From: Flavobacteriaceae bacterium UBA3356
GTDB taxonomy: Bacteria; Bacteroidota; Bacteroidia; Flavobacteriales; Flavobacteriaceae
Length of the DNA: 64,000 nucleotides
NCBI GenBank assembly: GCA_002360635.1
Contig: DEQW01000005.1
Coordinates: 1 to 64,000 of the forward strand
Direction: 5' to 3'
Of the stretch, positions 34,981 through 43,066 are shown piece by piece; the stretch's first letter is position 1, and each line of letters starts with the position of its first letter. The notes under the pieces were generated by a model. It was not told the origin of the DNA. It saw nothing but the letters and a program-made list of their open reading frames with translations, and made no database searches. The translations under genes and the position numbers were made by a program.

Positions 34981-35381
34981 CTCTCTGCTTCTAATTTTTC
35001 CAATAAATAATCTGGTGCTTTTCTTAACTTATTTGTTTTGGTATCTATAAAAGCCAAAGTAGTCGTTGCTGAAATTAAAAGCTCATTGGCTTCGTTATGG
35101 ATTTCATACTGAAACTCAATTTTAACTGTCGGCATTTTTTTTAAGGTAGTGGTAACGGTCAATACATCATCATATCGTGCAGGACGTTTATAATCCACAT
35201 TTAAATTAACAACCGGAAGCTGCACGTTGTTCTCTTCCATCCATTTGTATGAAAAGCCTAATTCGCGAAGCCATTCTGTTCGTCCTTGTTCTAGGTATTG
35301 TGCATAGTTGCCGTAATACACCACGCCCATTTGGTCAGTTTCACCATAACGAACACGTATTTTTGTAAGGGATTTTTTCAT
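34977..35381 (-). CDS. Acyl-CoA thioesterase (YbgC/4-HBT hotdog family)
   Basis: The 134-residue single hotdog domain has the motif RYGETDQMGVVYYGNYAQYLEQGR (about residues 9-32) that marks the 4-hydroxybenzoyl-CoA thioesterase family, with Asp as the likely catalytic residue in ETDQMG. YDVLTVTTTL and IEFQYEI continue the fold. Such enzymes hydrolyse acyl-CoA thioesters; substrate range is broad and not predictable here. The gene is convergent with yigZ and divergent from dnaA across a 216-bp gap. Confidence 0.9.
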   Translation of the reverse strand: MKKSLTKIRVRYGETDQMGVVYYGNYAQYLEQGRTEWLRELGFSYKWMEENNVQLPVVNLNVDYKRPARYDDVLTVTTTLKKMPTVKIEFQYEIHNEANELLISATTTLAFIDTKTNKLRKAPDYLLEKLEAES

Positions 35382-35597
35382 AGTTTTATGCCTTTGGTGC
35401 CAATCTTTTTTTGTAGTTTTATCGGTAATGGAGTATGCACAAAAAAAACTAAAAATTCAATAGCTTTTCTATTTTTTTATTCATTTTTTTGTTCACATAT
35501 TTGTACCGTTAAGATACTGAAAAAAACAAACTCTTGTTTTATGCTTCTTAACCACAACCTAAATTAAATAAACTAATTAATTACTTCAACAGTAACT

Positions 35598-37025
35598 ATG
35601 AACAAAACTGCAAAATCGGTTTGGAACAATTGTTTGTCCTTTATTGAAGATAACATTACTTCGCAGGCATATAAAACATGGTTCGAACCTATTAACGCGG
35701 TAAAGCTCACAGACAATTCGTTAAGCATACAAGTACCCAGCAAGTTTTTTTACGAATGGCTGGAAGAACATTACGTAAAGTTGTTGAAAGTTGCCCTTAC
35801 TAAAGAATTGGGTAAAGATGCCAAACTGGTGTACGTTATTAAAATGGAAAACACCTACGGAAACAAACAACCGTTTACCGAAAAAATTCCTAGTTCTAAT
35901 CGAAGCCATATGCAATCGCAAGAGATTGATGTGCCGGTAAAGAATAAAAGTCCTGAGCTTAAAAACCCTTTTATCATTCCTGGGATTCGAAATGTAAAGA
36001 TTGAGTCGCAATTAAACCCTTCTTACAATTTTGATAATTTTTTGGAAGGTGAAAGCAATCGCTTGGCACGTTCGGCAGGAATGGCTGTGGCCAACAAACC
36101 TGGTGGAACTTCGTTTAACCCATTATTGATTTTTGGAGGTGTTGGTTTAGGGAAAACACACCTTGCTCACGCCATTGGAGTTGAAATTAAAGATAAGTAT
36201 CCTGAAAAAACGGTTTTATACATTTCTGCTGAAAAGTTTACGCAACAGTATATTGAGTCAGTAAAAAAGAACAACCGAAACGATTTTATACATTTCTATC
36301 AAATTATAGACGTATTAATTGTTGATGATATTCAATTATTATCTGGTAAAGCTGGAACACAGGATGTTTTCTTCCATATTTTTAATCATTTGCACCAAAA
36401 CGGCAAGCAGGTTATTTTAACCAGTGATAAAGCACCGGTTGATATGATGGATATCGAACAACGCTTACTATCCCGTTTTAAGTGGGGATTGTCGGCAGAG
36501 TTAAATCACCCAGACTACGATACTCGTGTTGCGATTATTAAAAATAAATTATACCGTGATGGTGTAGAAATGCCAGAAGATATTATTGAGTTTTTGGCAA
36601 ACAACATCAAAACTAATATTCGTGAATTAGAAGGTGCTATCATCTCATTGATTGCTCATTCTTCTTTCAACAAAAAAGATATCACAATCGATCTTGCCAA
36701 AAAGATTGTTGACAACTACGTAAAACACACTAAGCGAGAGGTTTCGATTGATTACATTCAGAAAATTGTAAGTGAATATTTCCAAATGGACGTAGATACA
36801 CTTCAGTCAAAAACCCGAAAACGCCACATTGTACAAGCCCGTCAATTAGCGATGTTTTTTGCTAAAAAATTGACCAAAGCGTCTTTAGCCTCTATAGGTT
36901 CACAAATTGGGCAACGTGATCACGCTACTGTATTACACGCTTGTAAAACGGTTGATAATTTATCTAGTACCGATAAACAATTCAGGAAATATGTTGAAGA
37001 TCTCAACAAAAAACTAACCCTATAA
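35598..37025 (+). CDS. dnaA: Chromosomal replication initiator DnaA
   Basis: DnaA binds origin DnaA boxes and, with ATP, opens the double strand. The 475-residue protein has the N-terminal domain I (about 1-80, NCLSFIEDNITSQAYKTWF) and a variable linker. The AAA+ domain follows, with Walker A GGVGLGKTHLAHAIG near 178 and Walker B VLIVDDIQLLSGK near 240. The C-terminal helix-turn-helix ends in IGQRDHATVLHACK near 440, the DnaA signature. In many bacteria oriC is beside this gene, but the flanking gaps show no cluster of DnaA boxes. Confidence 0.97.
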   Translation: MNKTAKSVWNNCLSFIEDNITSQAYKTWFEPINAVKLTDNSLSIQVPSKFFYEWLEEHYVKLLKVALTKELGKDAKLVYVIKMENTYGNKQPFTEKIPSSNRSHMQSQEIDVPVKNKSPELKNPFIIPGIRNVKIESQLNPSYNFDNFLEGESNRLARSAGMAVANKPGGTSFNPLLIFGGVGLGKTHLAHAIGVEIKDKYPEKTVLYISAEKFTQQYIESVKKNNRNDFIHFYQIIDVLIVDDIQLLSGKAGTQDVFFHIFNHLHQNGKQVILTSDKAPVDMMDIEQRLLSRFKWGLSAELNHPDYDTRVAIIKNKLYRDGVEMPEDIIEFLANNIKTNIRELEGAIISLIAHSSFNKKDITIDLAKKIVDNYVKHTKREVSIDYIQKIVSEYFQMDVDTLQSKTRKRHIVQARQLAMFFAKKLTKASLASIGSQIGQRDHATVLHACKTVDNLSSTDKQFRKYVEDLNKKLTL

Positions 37026-37031
37026 TATTTC

Positions 37032-37056
37032 AATCCAGCCCAACAGCTGGATTTTT
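37032..37056 (+). terminator. Terminator of dnaA
   Basis: AATCCAGC (37032-37039) and GCTGGATT (37046-37053) form an 8-bp stem with a 6-nt loop, followed by a T run. It begins 6 bp past the dnaA stop. Confidence 0.82.
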
Positions 37057-37136
37057 AACATCATCCTAACTCACTTTAAAATTCGAATCATTTATTTTCG
37101 TTTGTAGTTAATAAACTGATTAAATTTTCAGAAATA

Positions 37137-37589
37137 ATGAAAACAAAAGTATTAATGGTTTGCTTAGGTAATATTTGCCGCTCCCCTTTAGCCGAAGGCC
37201 TTTTAAAATCTAAAGTAGACACATCTAACATTTATGTAACCTCTGCTGGAACCGGCCATTGGCACGTAGGCGATCAACCTGATCCCAGAAGTATTGCTGT
37301 TGCAAAGAAAAATGGCTTAAATATAACCGATCAAAGAGGAAGACAGTTTAAAGCTGAAGATTTTAATGAGTTTGATTATATTTTTGTGATGGACAATTCC
37401 AATAAAGAAAACGTTTTAAAACTTGCCAAAACAGAAGAAGACAAAGCAAAAGTACAATTGATTCTTGACGAAATTTTTCCAGGTGAAAATGTAGATGTCC
37501 CAGATCCATATTATGGTGGAGATAGCGGTTTTGACAATGTGTATAACATGCTAGATGAAGCCTGTGAAAAAATAGCAAACCGTATTTAA
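37137..37589 (+). CDS. Low-molecular-weight protein-tyrosine phosphatase
   Basis: The 150-residue protein has the phosphatase loop VCLGNICRSPLAEG near residue 8 (the C-x5-R-S signature, nucleophilic cysteine first) and the catalytic aspartate loop VPDPYYGG near 121. Length and motifs match the LMW-PTP family. Such enzymes dephosphorylate tyrosine-phosphorylated proteins, in other bacteria often those controlling polysaccharide export; no partner kinase is seen nearby. It starts 81 bp beyond the dnaA terminator and stands as its own unit with the following genes. Confidence 0.94.
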   Translation: MKTKVLMVCLGNICRSPLAEGLLKSKVDTSNIYVTSAGTGHWHVGDQPDPRSIAVAKKNGLNITDQRGRQFKAEDFNEFDYIFVMDNSNKENVLKLAKTEEDKAKVQLILDEIFPGENVDVPDPYYGGDSGFDNVYNMLDEACEKIANRI

Positions 37590-37627
37590 CACGATTAATT
37601 AAATGGTTTTCGTTATTTTAGTGGAAA

Positions 37628-39022
37628 ATGAAAGCCATGAAAAATTTTATCCCTTACCTCCTCACATTCCTGTTTTTTGCACAAAGTTACGCTCAGGAAG
37701 TAACCATTGAACTGTTTAAAGATGGGTTCAATAGCCCTGTAAATTTACAACACGCTGGTGACGATCGTTTATTTGTTGTCGAACAAAACGGAATTATTAA
37801 AATCTTAAATCCTGATGGAACGGTTAATTCTACACCTTTCCTAGATATTTCATCTCAAGTTTCATGTTGCGGCGAACGTGGGCTTTTAGGGCTTGCTTTT
37901 CATCCCGATTATGAAAACAATGGGTACTTCTATGTAAATTATACCAATAATAGTGGAGATACTCAGGTTTCTAGGTTTAGTGTTAGCTCTTCAAATGCAG
38001 ATATAGCAGATGAGAACTCAGAGTTACCCATTATAGATTACAATCAACCAAACTCTAATCACAATGGCGGGTGTTTAGCCTTTGGACCGGATGGATATTT
38101 GTATATTTCTTCTGGTGATGGTGGCGGTAGTGGCGATACCAGCAACAATGCACAAAACCTTAACCTGTTGCTCGGCAAAATGCTTCGAATTGATATAGAT
38201 AATACAGATGGAAATGCTAATTATGCAATCCCTCCAGATAATCCTTTTATTGGAAATCCTGATGCTAAAGATGAAATTTGGGCATATGGACTTAGAAATC
38301 CTTGGAAATTTTCGTTCGATTCTTTAAACGGTGATATTTGGATTGGAGATGTGGGTCAAAATGAAGTGGAAGAAATTGACAGAGCAACTGCTACCGATGC
38401 TGGTTTAAATTATGGCTGGCGCTGTTATGAAGGATCCGACCCTTTTAATACTACCAATTGTCCACCAGAAAGCGAACTTACCTTTCCAATCGCTGAATAT
38501 TCATCGGCCACAGGAAGTGGGAATTGCTCGATAACAGGCGGTTACGTTTATAGAGGAAGTGTGTACGCCGATATTCAAGGGGTTTATATTTTTGCAGATT
38601 ATTGTAACGGAACCATTAGCACACTTGACCAATCTGGAACTATTGTAGAGCAATTAGACGTTTCGGATAATTGGGTTTCGTTTGGAGAAGATGTAAACGG
38701 TGAACTCTACGCTGTTGCTTTAGGAGGTGATATCTACAAAATTGAAGGGGGAGAAATTCTTTCCAACTCCAATATTGATGATGCTTCAGATATTTCTTTA
38801 GTACCTAATCCAGCATCAAATATAATAGAGTTAAAAGCCAACAACGCGCTTATTTCTGAAATAACTATCACCGATGTTAAAGGAAGTGTTATTTATTCTG
38901 AAAAAAATAAACCTACCGAAACGAAAACTATTTCCGTTTCAAGTTTTAGCAACGGAATGTATTTTGTGAAAGCTATTTCAGAAAACGGAAATGAAATCAT
39001 AAAAAAATTAGTGATACAATAA
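37628..39022 (+). CDS. T9SS-exported PQQ-dependent sugar dehydrogenase-like protein
   Basis: The 464-residue protein has a signal peptide (about 1-22, ending SYAQ; an ATG three codons later is also possible). A six-bladed beta-propeller of the glucose/sorbosone dehydrogenase family follows (about 25-375), with CCGERGLLGLAFHPDY, NHNGGCLAFGPDGYLYISSGDG and GYVYRGSVYADIQG. The last 75 residues (from VPNPASNIIEL to KKLVIQ) form a T9SS type A sorting domain. The protein is therefore predicted to reach the cell surface or medium. The propeller family usually binds PQQ and oxidises sugars, but the catalytic activity here is inferred. Confidence 0.88.
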   Translation: MKAMKNFIPYLLTFLFFAQSYAQEVTIELFKDGFNSPVNLQHAGDDRLFVVEQNGIIKILNPDGTVNSTPFLDISSQVSCCGERGLLGLAFHPDYENNGYFYVNYTNNSGDTQVSRFSVSSSNADIADENSELPIIDYNQPNSNHNGGCLAFGPDGYLYISSGDGGGSGDTSNNAQNLNLLLGKMLRIDIDNTDGNANYAIPPDNPFIGNPDAKDEIWAYGLRNPWKFSFDSLNGDIWIGDVGQNEVEEIDRATATDAGLNYGWRCYEGSDPFNTTNCPPESELTFPIAEYSSATGSGNCSITGGYVYRGSVYADIQGVYIFADYCNGTISTLDQSGTIVEQLDVSDNWVSFGEDVNGELYAVALGGDIYKIEGGEILSNSNIDDASDISLVPNPASNIIELKANNALISEITITDVKGSVIYSEKNKPTETKTISVSSFSNGMYFVKAISENGNEIIKKLVIQ

Positions 39023-39029
39023 AGAACTT

Positions 39030-39743
39030 ATGCAACCCCAAAAAGGAAACCTATATTTAATACCCTGCACCCTTGGCGACACACCGCCTTTAGAGGTATT
39101 GCCATTATTGGTAAAGAAAGCAGTTGAACATATTGATCATTATATTGTAGAGCACGAAAAGAGTGCTAGGCGGTTTATTAAAAGTATTGTTCCGCGTAAA
39201 TCACAACCGGATTTGCATTTTCAACTTATCAATAAATTTACCGATGCAAGTGAAAAACCGCAAATGCTCGCCCCTTGTTTAGAAGGTCTCGATGTTGGAG
39301 TTATAAGTGATGCAGGCTGTCCTGGAATTGCAGATCCTGGTGCAGGTATTGTTGAGCAAGCTCACTTGCAGGGCATAAAAGTTGTTCCCTTGGTTGGGCC
39401 TTCCTCCATATTAATGGCGATGATGGCCAGTGGTTTTAATGGACAGAATTTTGCTTTTAACGGCTACCTTCCCATTGACAAAAAAGAAAGAAAAACTACA
39501 ATAAAGCGTTTGGAGAAACTTTCAGGAGACTACAACCAATCGCAACTGTTTATTGAAACCCCTTACCGAAACAACCAAATGTTGGAAAGCTTAACAGCCG
39601 CGTTGCATCCACAAACCAAAATATGTGTAGCTTGCGATATCACCCTGCCTACTGAGTTTATAAAAACCGATACAGCACAGCATTGGAAAAACAAAAAAGT
39701 GGATCTTAATAAAAGACCCACTTTGTTTATTATTCAAAAATAA
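39030..39743 (+). CDS. RsmI-like SAM-dependent methyltransferase (tetrapyrrole methylase fold)
   Basis: The 237-residue protein has the GNLYLIPCTLGD start and the motif DVGVISDAGCPGIADPGA (about residues 87-104). PLVGPSSILMAMMASGFNGQNF follows near 118-139, all typical of the tetrapyrrole methylase fold. It looks like RsmI, which 2'-O-methylates 16S rRNA C1402, but is shorter than the usual 280 or so residues. It may be the short flavobacterial homologue with a different target. The gene starts 8 bp after the sugar dehydrogenase, and its 3' end contains the terminator of the convergent neighbour. Confidence 0.85.
   Translation: MQPQKGNLYLIPCTLGDTPPLEVLPLLVKKAVEHIDHYIVEHEKSARRFIKSIVPRKSQPDLHFQLINKFTDASEKPQMLAPCLEGLDVGVISDAGCPGIADPGAGIVEQAHLQGIKVVPLVGPSSILMAMMASGFNGQNFAFNGYLPIDKKERKTTIKRLEKLSGDYNQSQLFIETPYRNNQMLESLTAALHPQTKICVACDITLPTEFIKTDTAQHWKNKKVDLNKRPTLFIIQK
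39692..39724 (-). terminator. Terminator of lysozyme-like gene A, inside the methylase gene
   Basis: Read on the minus strand, AAAGTGGGTC pairs with GATCCACTTT (39696-39705 and 39715-39724), with one G-U pair, and a run of Ts follows. It lies 28 bp past the stop of the minus-strand gene but within the last codons of the RsmI-like gene on the plus strand. On the plus strand the same stem has an A-C mismatch. Confidence 0.65.
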
Positions 39744-39751
39744 AACTAGTA

Positions 39752-40402
39752 CTAAAGTACTTTTGCTTTTCTGTTGGGGAGTATAAATGAAGTGTCATAC
39801 CCGCTAAACTTTTTTAAGTAATAACTTATAGAGGTACCAAAGGCGTCGTTAAAACCTATTGTTCCGCCACTTCGTAGATATTTTTTTACGTTTCCGGCAC
39901 CAGCTAAGTGTGCAGCTGCCAAAATACCAGACTCGGTTACTTTTACCCCGTTTACATATTTTCCTTTAAACCTTTTAATGTCCCTACGTAAAATCCATTT
40001 GTTTCTGGCAGTATAAGCTGTAAAAGCTTCTTCTTGCAAACGAGAGTCATTTAAAAATGAATCTGGATTGTAAATTCCTATCATTCGCAAAGTTGCCGAA
40101 GCAAACTGGTATTTACCTAAATAACCAAATTGGTTTATAATTGTATAATCCCCACGTGATTCTTTAAAACCTAATGCCTCTTTAAATCCTACGTATGATT
40201 TCCCTAAAAACAAAGAATAGTTTAGCGTTGGAACAGGTTTCGTATAGGTAATCATTTCCCCTTCATTGGGAACTGTGTAATCCATCACCTCATCTTCTAT
40301 GATGTAGTGAGAAAGGTCTACATTATTTTTTGTAGTAAATCCACTAAAAAATAATGCTGTTACAATAAGTACGGTTAATATTCCTGCTATATTTTTTTTC
40401 AT
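39752..40402 (-). CDS. Exported lysozyme-fold protein A (putative peptidoglycan hydrolase)
   Basis: The 216-residue protein starts with a signal peptide or N-terminal anchor (KNIAGILTVLIVTALFFSGF). Its middle contains GFKESRGDYTIINQFGYLGKYQF (about residues 81-103), the layout of the lysozyme/SLT fold, in which the Glu would be catalytic. TESGILAAAHLAGAGNVKKYL follows near 167-187. It is a tandem paralogue of the next gene, sharing length and all these motifs. Peptidoglycan cleavage is the likely role, but activity and exact family are inferred. Gene order suggests it is transcribed separately, with its own -7 box and terminator. Confidence 0.75.
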   Translation of the reverse strand: MKKNIAGILTVLIVTALFFSGFTTKNNVDLSHYIIEDEVMDYTVPNEGEMITYTKPVPTLNYSLFLGKSYVGFKEALGFKESRGDYTIINQFGYLGKYQFASATLRMIGIYNPDSFLNDSRLQEEAFTAYTARNKWILRRDIKRFKGKYVNGVKVTESGILAAAHLAGAGNVKKYLRSGGTIGFNDAFGTSISYYLKKFSGYDTSFILPNRKAKVL

Positions 40403-40449
40403 TATTTAAAAGTTCGAGTGAGAAAATTCACACTCTTGTTTTCAGCGCG

Positions 40450-40457
40450 CAAATATA
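40450..40457 (-). promoter_or_regulatory. Possible -7 box for lysozyme-like gene A
   Basis: TATATTTG on the minus strand matches TAnnTTTG about 47 bases before the ATG at 40402. The leader contains a small GAGTG/CACTC hairpin. No -33 TTTG is apparent. Confidence 0.45.
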
Positions 40458-40506
40458 CACCTTTTTTATTAATCTGATAATTAAACTGTTAAAGTTTGTT
40501 AATATG

Positions 40507-40536
40507 AAAAAACCAGGCTTGTCTACCTGGTTTTTT
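40507..40536 (-). terminator. Terminator of lysozyme-like gene B
   Basis: AAAAAACCAGG (40507-40517) and CCTGGTTTTTT (40526-40536) form an 11-bp stem with an 8-nt loop. It begins 6 bp downstream of the minus-strand gene ending at 40543 and separates it from its paralogue. Confidence 0.9.
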
Positions 40537-40542
40537 CAATAA

Positions 40543-41187
40543 TTATAATGTCGCCGTGGCATTGTTATCCGGAAGGATTGATGATACATCATACGCTGCA
40601 AATGTTTGCATGTATTTTGTGATAGGGACGTTGTTGGCATCTTTAAAAACCACTTCCCCATCGGTATCGAGAAACTTCATTACGTTTCCTGCTCCTCCCA
40701 AATGGGCTGCTGCTACTAAGCCAGACTCGGTTACTTTAATACCATCTATTATTTGGCCGTCATATTCAGTAATATAATCTTTAAGTACCCACTTGTTTTT
40801 AGAAATTAACGCTTCAAACGCTTTTTCCTGTAACAAGGGAGAATTTAAAAATTTTCGTTTGTTATAAATACCTACCCAATTAAGAGTAGACCAGCCAAAC
40901 TGGTATTTTCCCAAATAACCTAATCTATTTACAGCCTTGTAATTACCACTGCTTTCACTAAAGCCGAGGTCTTCACAAAAGCCAAGGTACGACTTCCCAA
41001 CAAAGGGAATATTCTGTTGGGGATTCATATCTACTTCAAAGTCAAAAGGAACATAAGATGGTGCTCCAATGACGTCTGTAGTAAATATAGAACTACTGTA
41101 TTTCATTTCTTCTTTCGAAGAAAAACCTGTAATACAAAAAATTGTTACAAGCAGTAGCACAGACAATTTCATAAAACGTTTTCTCAT
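40543..41187 (-). CDS. Exported lysozyme-fold protein B (paralogue of A)
   Basis: The 214-residue protein has an N-terminal signal (MRKRFMKLSVLLLVTIFCITGF) and the same domain as its neighbour: GFCEDLGFSESSGNYKAVN near 72-90, then LGYLGKYQF, and TESGLVAAAHLGGAGNVMKFL near 164-184. The candidate catalytic Glu lies in FSESSGN. The two copies share architecture but have diverged clearly, so the duplication is not recent. Each has its own terminator, so they are separate transcription units. A leader hairpin (41222-41240) lies upstream of this gene. Confidence 0.75.
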   Translation of the reverse strand: MRKRFMKLSVLLLVTIFCITGFSSKEEMKYSSSIFTTDVIGAPSYVPFDFEVDMNPQQNIPFVGKSYLGFCEDLGFSESSGNYKAVNRLGYLGKYQFGWSTLNWVGIYNKRKFLNSPLLQEKAFEALISKNKWVLKDYITEYDGQIIDGIKVTESGLVAAAHLGGAGNVMKFLDTDGEVVFKDANNVPITKYMQTFAAYDVSSILPDNNATATL

Positions 41188-41493
41188 GTTTTACTTAGTT
41201 TTAAAATTTATAATTATTGCACTTACACTTCGTGTGTAAGCGTAATAGCCTTAAGTTCAGCCACCTATTTAACAAATAGTGTGCCAGCCATAAGTTCTAT
41301 GAAACCTGTATATCAAAGAGCGTTTATTTCTTTTCTTCTTGTTGAAAACGATGTTCAACAATTATGAATATAAGATGATATGTAGTGTTTGTAGATGAAT
41401 TAACATTCTTTAACCCCTTGTTTTAAAAAGGTTTAACAAAAAAAAGCCCAGTTCTGAAAAACAAAACTGGACCTTAAATAAAATTAAAAAATA
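41188..41493. other. Intergenic region between lysozyme-like gene B and mltG
   Basis: This 306-bp stretch holds no gene that I can support. It contains a leader-type hairpin, CTTACAC (41222-41228) with GTGTAAG (41234-41240), and the mltG terminator near 41447-41471. The centre (41245-41435) shows no recognisable promoter, RNA or repeat. Confidence 0.6.
41437..41472 (-). terminator. Terminator of mltG
   Basis: On the minus strand TCCAGTTTTG pairs with CAGAACTGGG (41447-41456 and 41462-41471), with two G-U pairs, and a run of nine Ts follows. It is 22 bp beyond the mltG stop. Confidence 0.82.
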
Positions 41494-42537
41494 TTATCTG
41501 TTTACCCCTTGCTGAGAAATCCAACGGACATATTCAGCTTTGTTGCGGTTGTGTTGTGCTAATGTTTTTGCAAATTTGTGATAACCAAAACGCTGCGTAT
41601 CTGCCACAAAATAATAATAGTCATGGTCTTCATAATTTAATACAGCGTCGATAGAGGAAATATCGGGCATGGCAATTGGCCCTGGGGGAACCCCAGTATT
41701 TTTATACGTGTTGTAGGGCGAGTCCAACTCTAAATCTTTGTACAATACCCGTTTTATAACTTGGTCAAAATCGTTTTCGGCGCGTTTTTTTGCATAAATC
41801 ACTGTTGGGTCTGCTTGTAAGGGCATGCCACGTTCCAATCTATTTACATATACACCGGCAACTCGAGGTCGTTCTTCTACTTTTGCGGTTTCTTTTTGAA
41901 CTATTGCCGCTAAAGACATTACTTCGGCAGGAGTTAAATTTAATTTTTTGGCTTTTTGGGTTCGGGTTTCATCCCAGAATCGGTTGTATTCTGTTTTCAT
42001 ACGGTCACGGAAAGTTTCAGCGCTGCTGTTCCAGTAAAATTCATAAGTATTAGGAATATATAATACCAACGCAGTAGCGTCGGTTTGTCCCGCTTCTTTT
42101 AAGAAAACGGAATCTTTCATTGCCTTCAACAAAGACAAACTATCGGCTTCAATCTGTCTGGCAATGTTTCCAGCCAAATCTTCAATACGCTCTTGATTAT
42201 TAAATTTTACTTCAATAGGAATGTTTTTACTGCGAATGGTATTGATAATATCATTATTGTTCATCCCTTTTTTTAAAATATAATGTCCCGCTTTTATATT
42301 ACTTGTATATCCTTTTTTTTCGGCAACAGCGGTAAAGTCGTCCATATCTTTAAGTAATGGTTCCAATTCCGAGATCACATCTTGATAGGTAGCATCGGTG
42401 GGAATGTAGATATGGGCCTGATCATTGTTAAATGCCGTGTTAGGTGCAAAGACGGTGCTGTAAACATACCAAGCAAATCCGCCCATGGCAACTAAGCCTA
42501 AAAGAACAACGGCCAGTAATATTTTTTTAATGTACAT
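41494..42537 (-). CDS. mltG: Endolytic transglycosylase MltG
   Basis: MltG cleaves nascent glycan strands at the inner membrane and so limits peptidoglycan chain length. The 347-residue protein has one N-terminal membrane helix (about 6-28), a LysM-like region (about 40-110) and the YceG domain. The catalytic-Glu block IVQKETAKVEERPRVAGVYVNR starts near residue 213, followed by LQADPTVIYA and SPYNTYKNTGVPPGPI. It overlaps the GNAT gene by 11 bases and is last in the dapF-GNAT-mltG run. Confidence 0.95.
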   Translation of the reverse strand: MYIKKILLAVVLLGLVAMGGFAWYVYSTVFAPNTAFNNDQAHIYIPTDATYQDVISELEPLLKDMDDFTAVAEKKGYTSNIKAGHYILKKGMNNNDIINTIRSKNIPIEVKFNNQERIEDLAGNIARQIEADSLSLLKAMKDSVFLKEAGQTDATALVLYIPNTYEFYWNSSAETFRDRMKTEYNRFWDETRTQKAKKLNLTPAEVMSLAAIVQKETAKVEERPRVAGVYVNRLERGMPLQADPTVIYAKKRAENDFDQVIKRVLYKDLELDSPYNTYKNTGVPPGPIAMPDISSIDAVLNYEDHDYYYFVADTQRFGYHKFAKTLAQHNRNKAEYVRWISQQGVNR

Positions 42538-43066
42538 CGTGAATTAATTGATAAAATAGTTCGTTTTTATAGTTTTTACCAGACTTGATCCAGTCTTTTT
42601 TTATACCACTTTCGGTATAACCAGCTTTTTCGAAAAGTTTTATGCTCTGCTGGTTGTCTTCGGTAATATTAGCATACAACTGGTGAATGTTCAAGTGCTT
42701 TACTGCATATTGGTTAATTAATTGCAAAGCTTCATATGCGTGGCCTTTGCCTTTATTTTCTTCTGAAAAAATAATGATGCCAACCCCTGCCCTACTATGT
42801 TTAGGATCAAAATCGAACAGATCGACAAACCCAATAGCTTCCTCCTTTTCAATACTGCATATAACCAAGCGTAGTTGTTTTATATCGTAAATATCCCGAT
42901 GTGCATTGTCTAAATACTGCTCTAAAATATGTTTAGAATAAGGTGTTGTTGTATTGCTTACCTCCCAGCCGTTTTCGTCATTCTCCAAAAGATAGAGAAA
43001 GTCTAAGTCTGAACTTTCAAGAGCTCGAAGGTATATTTTTTCTCCTTTTAATGTTGTCATTCCCAT
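42527..43066 (-). CDS. RimJ/RimL-type GNAT acetyltransferase
   Basis: The 179-residue protein opens with LKGEKIYLRALESSDLDFLYLLEND, typical of the RimJ/RimL branch. It carries the acetyl-CoA binding run FSEENKGKGHAYEALQLI (about residues 101-118) and NQQSIKLFEKAGYTESG near the C terminus. The acceptor is unknown; N-terminal amino groups of proteins are one possibility. It overlaps dapF by 10 bases and mltG by 11 bases, so the three genes are probably one transcript with coupled translation. The start could be the ATG two codons later. Confidence 0.87.
   Translation of the reverse strand: MGMTTLKGEKIYLRALESSDLDFLYLLENDENGWEVSNTTTPYSKHILEQYLDNAHRDIYDIKQLRLVICSIEKEEAIGFVDLFDFDPKHSRAGVGIIIFSEENKGKGHAYEALQLINQYAVKHLNIHQLYANITEDNQQSIKLFEKAGYTESGIKKDWIKSGKNYKNELFYQLIHDVH

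Noticed and set aside
35382..35597. Replication origin next to dnaA
   Set aside because: Only one near-match to a DnaA box (TTAACCACA, 35548-35556) is present and there is no cluster or AT-rich unwinding block with repeats. Proximity to dnaA alone is not enough.
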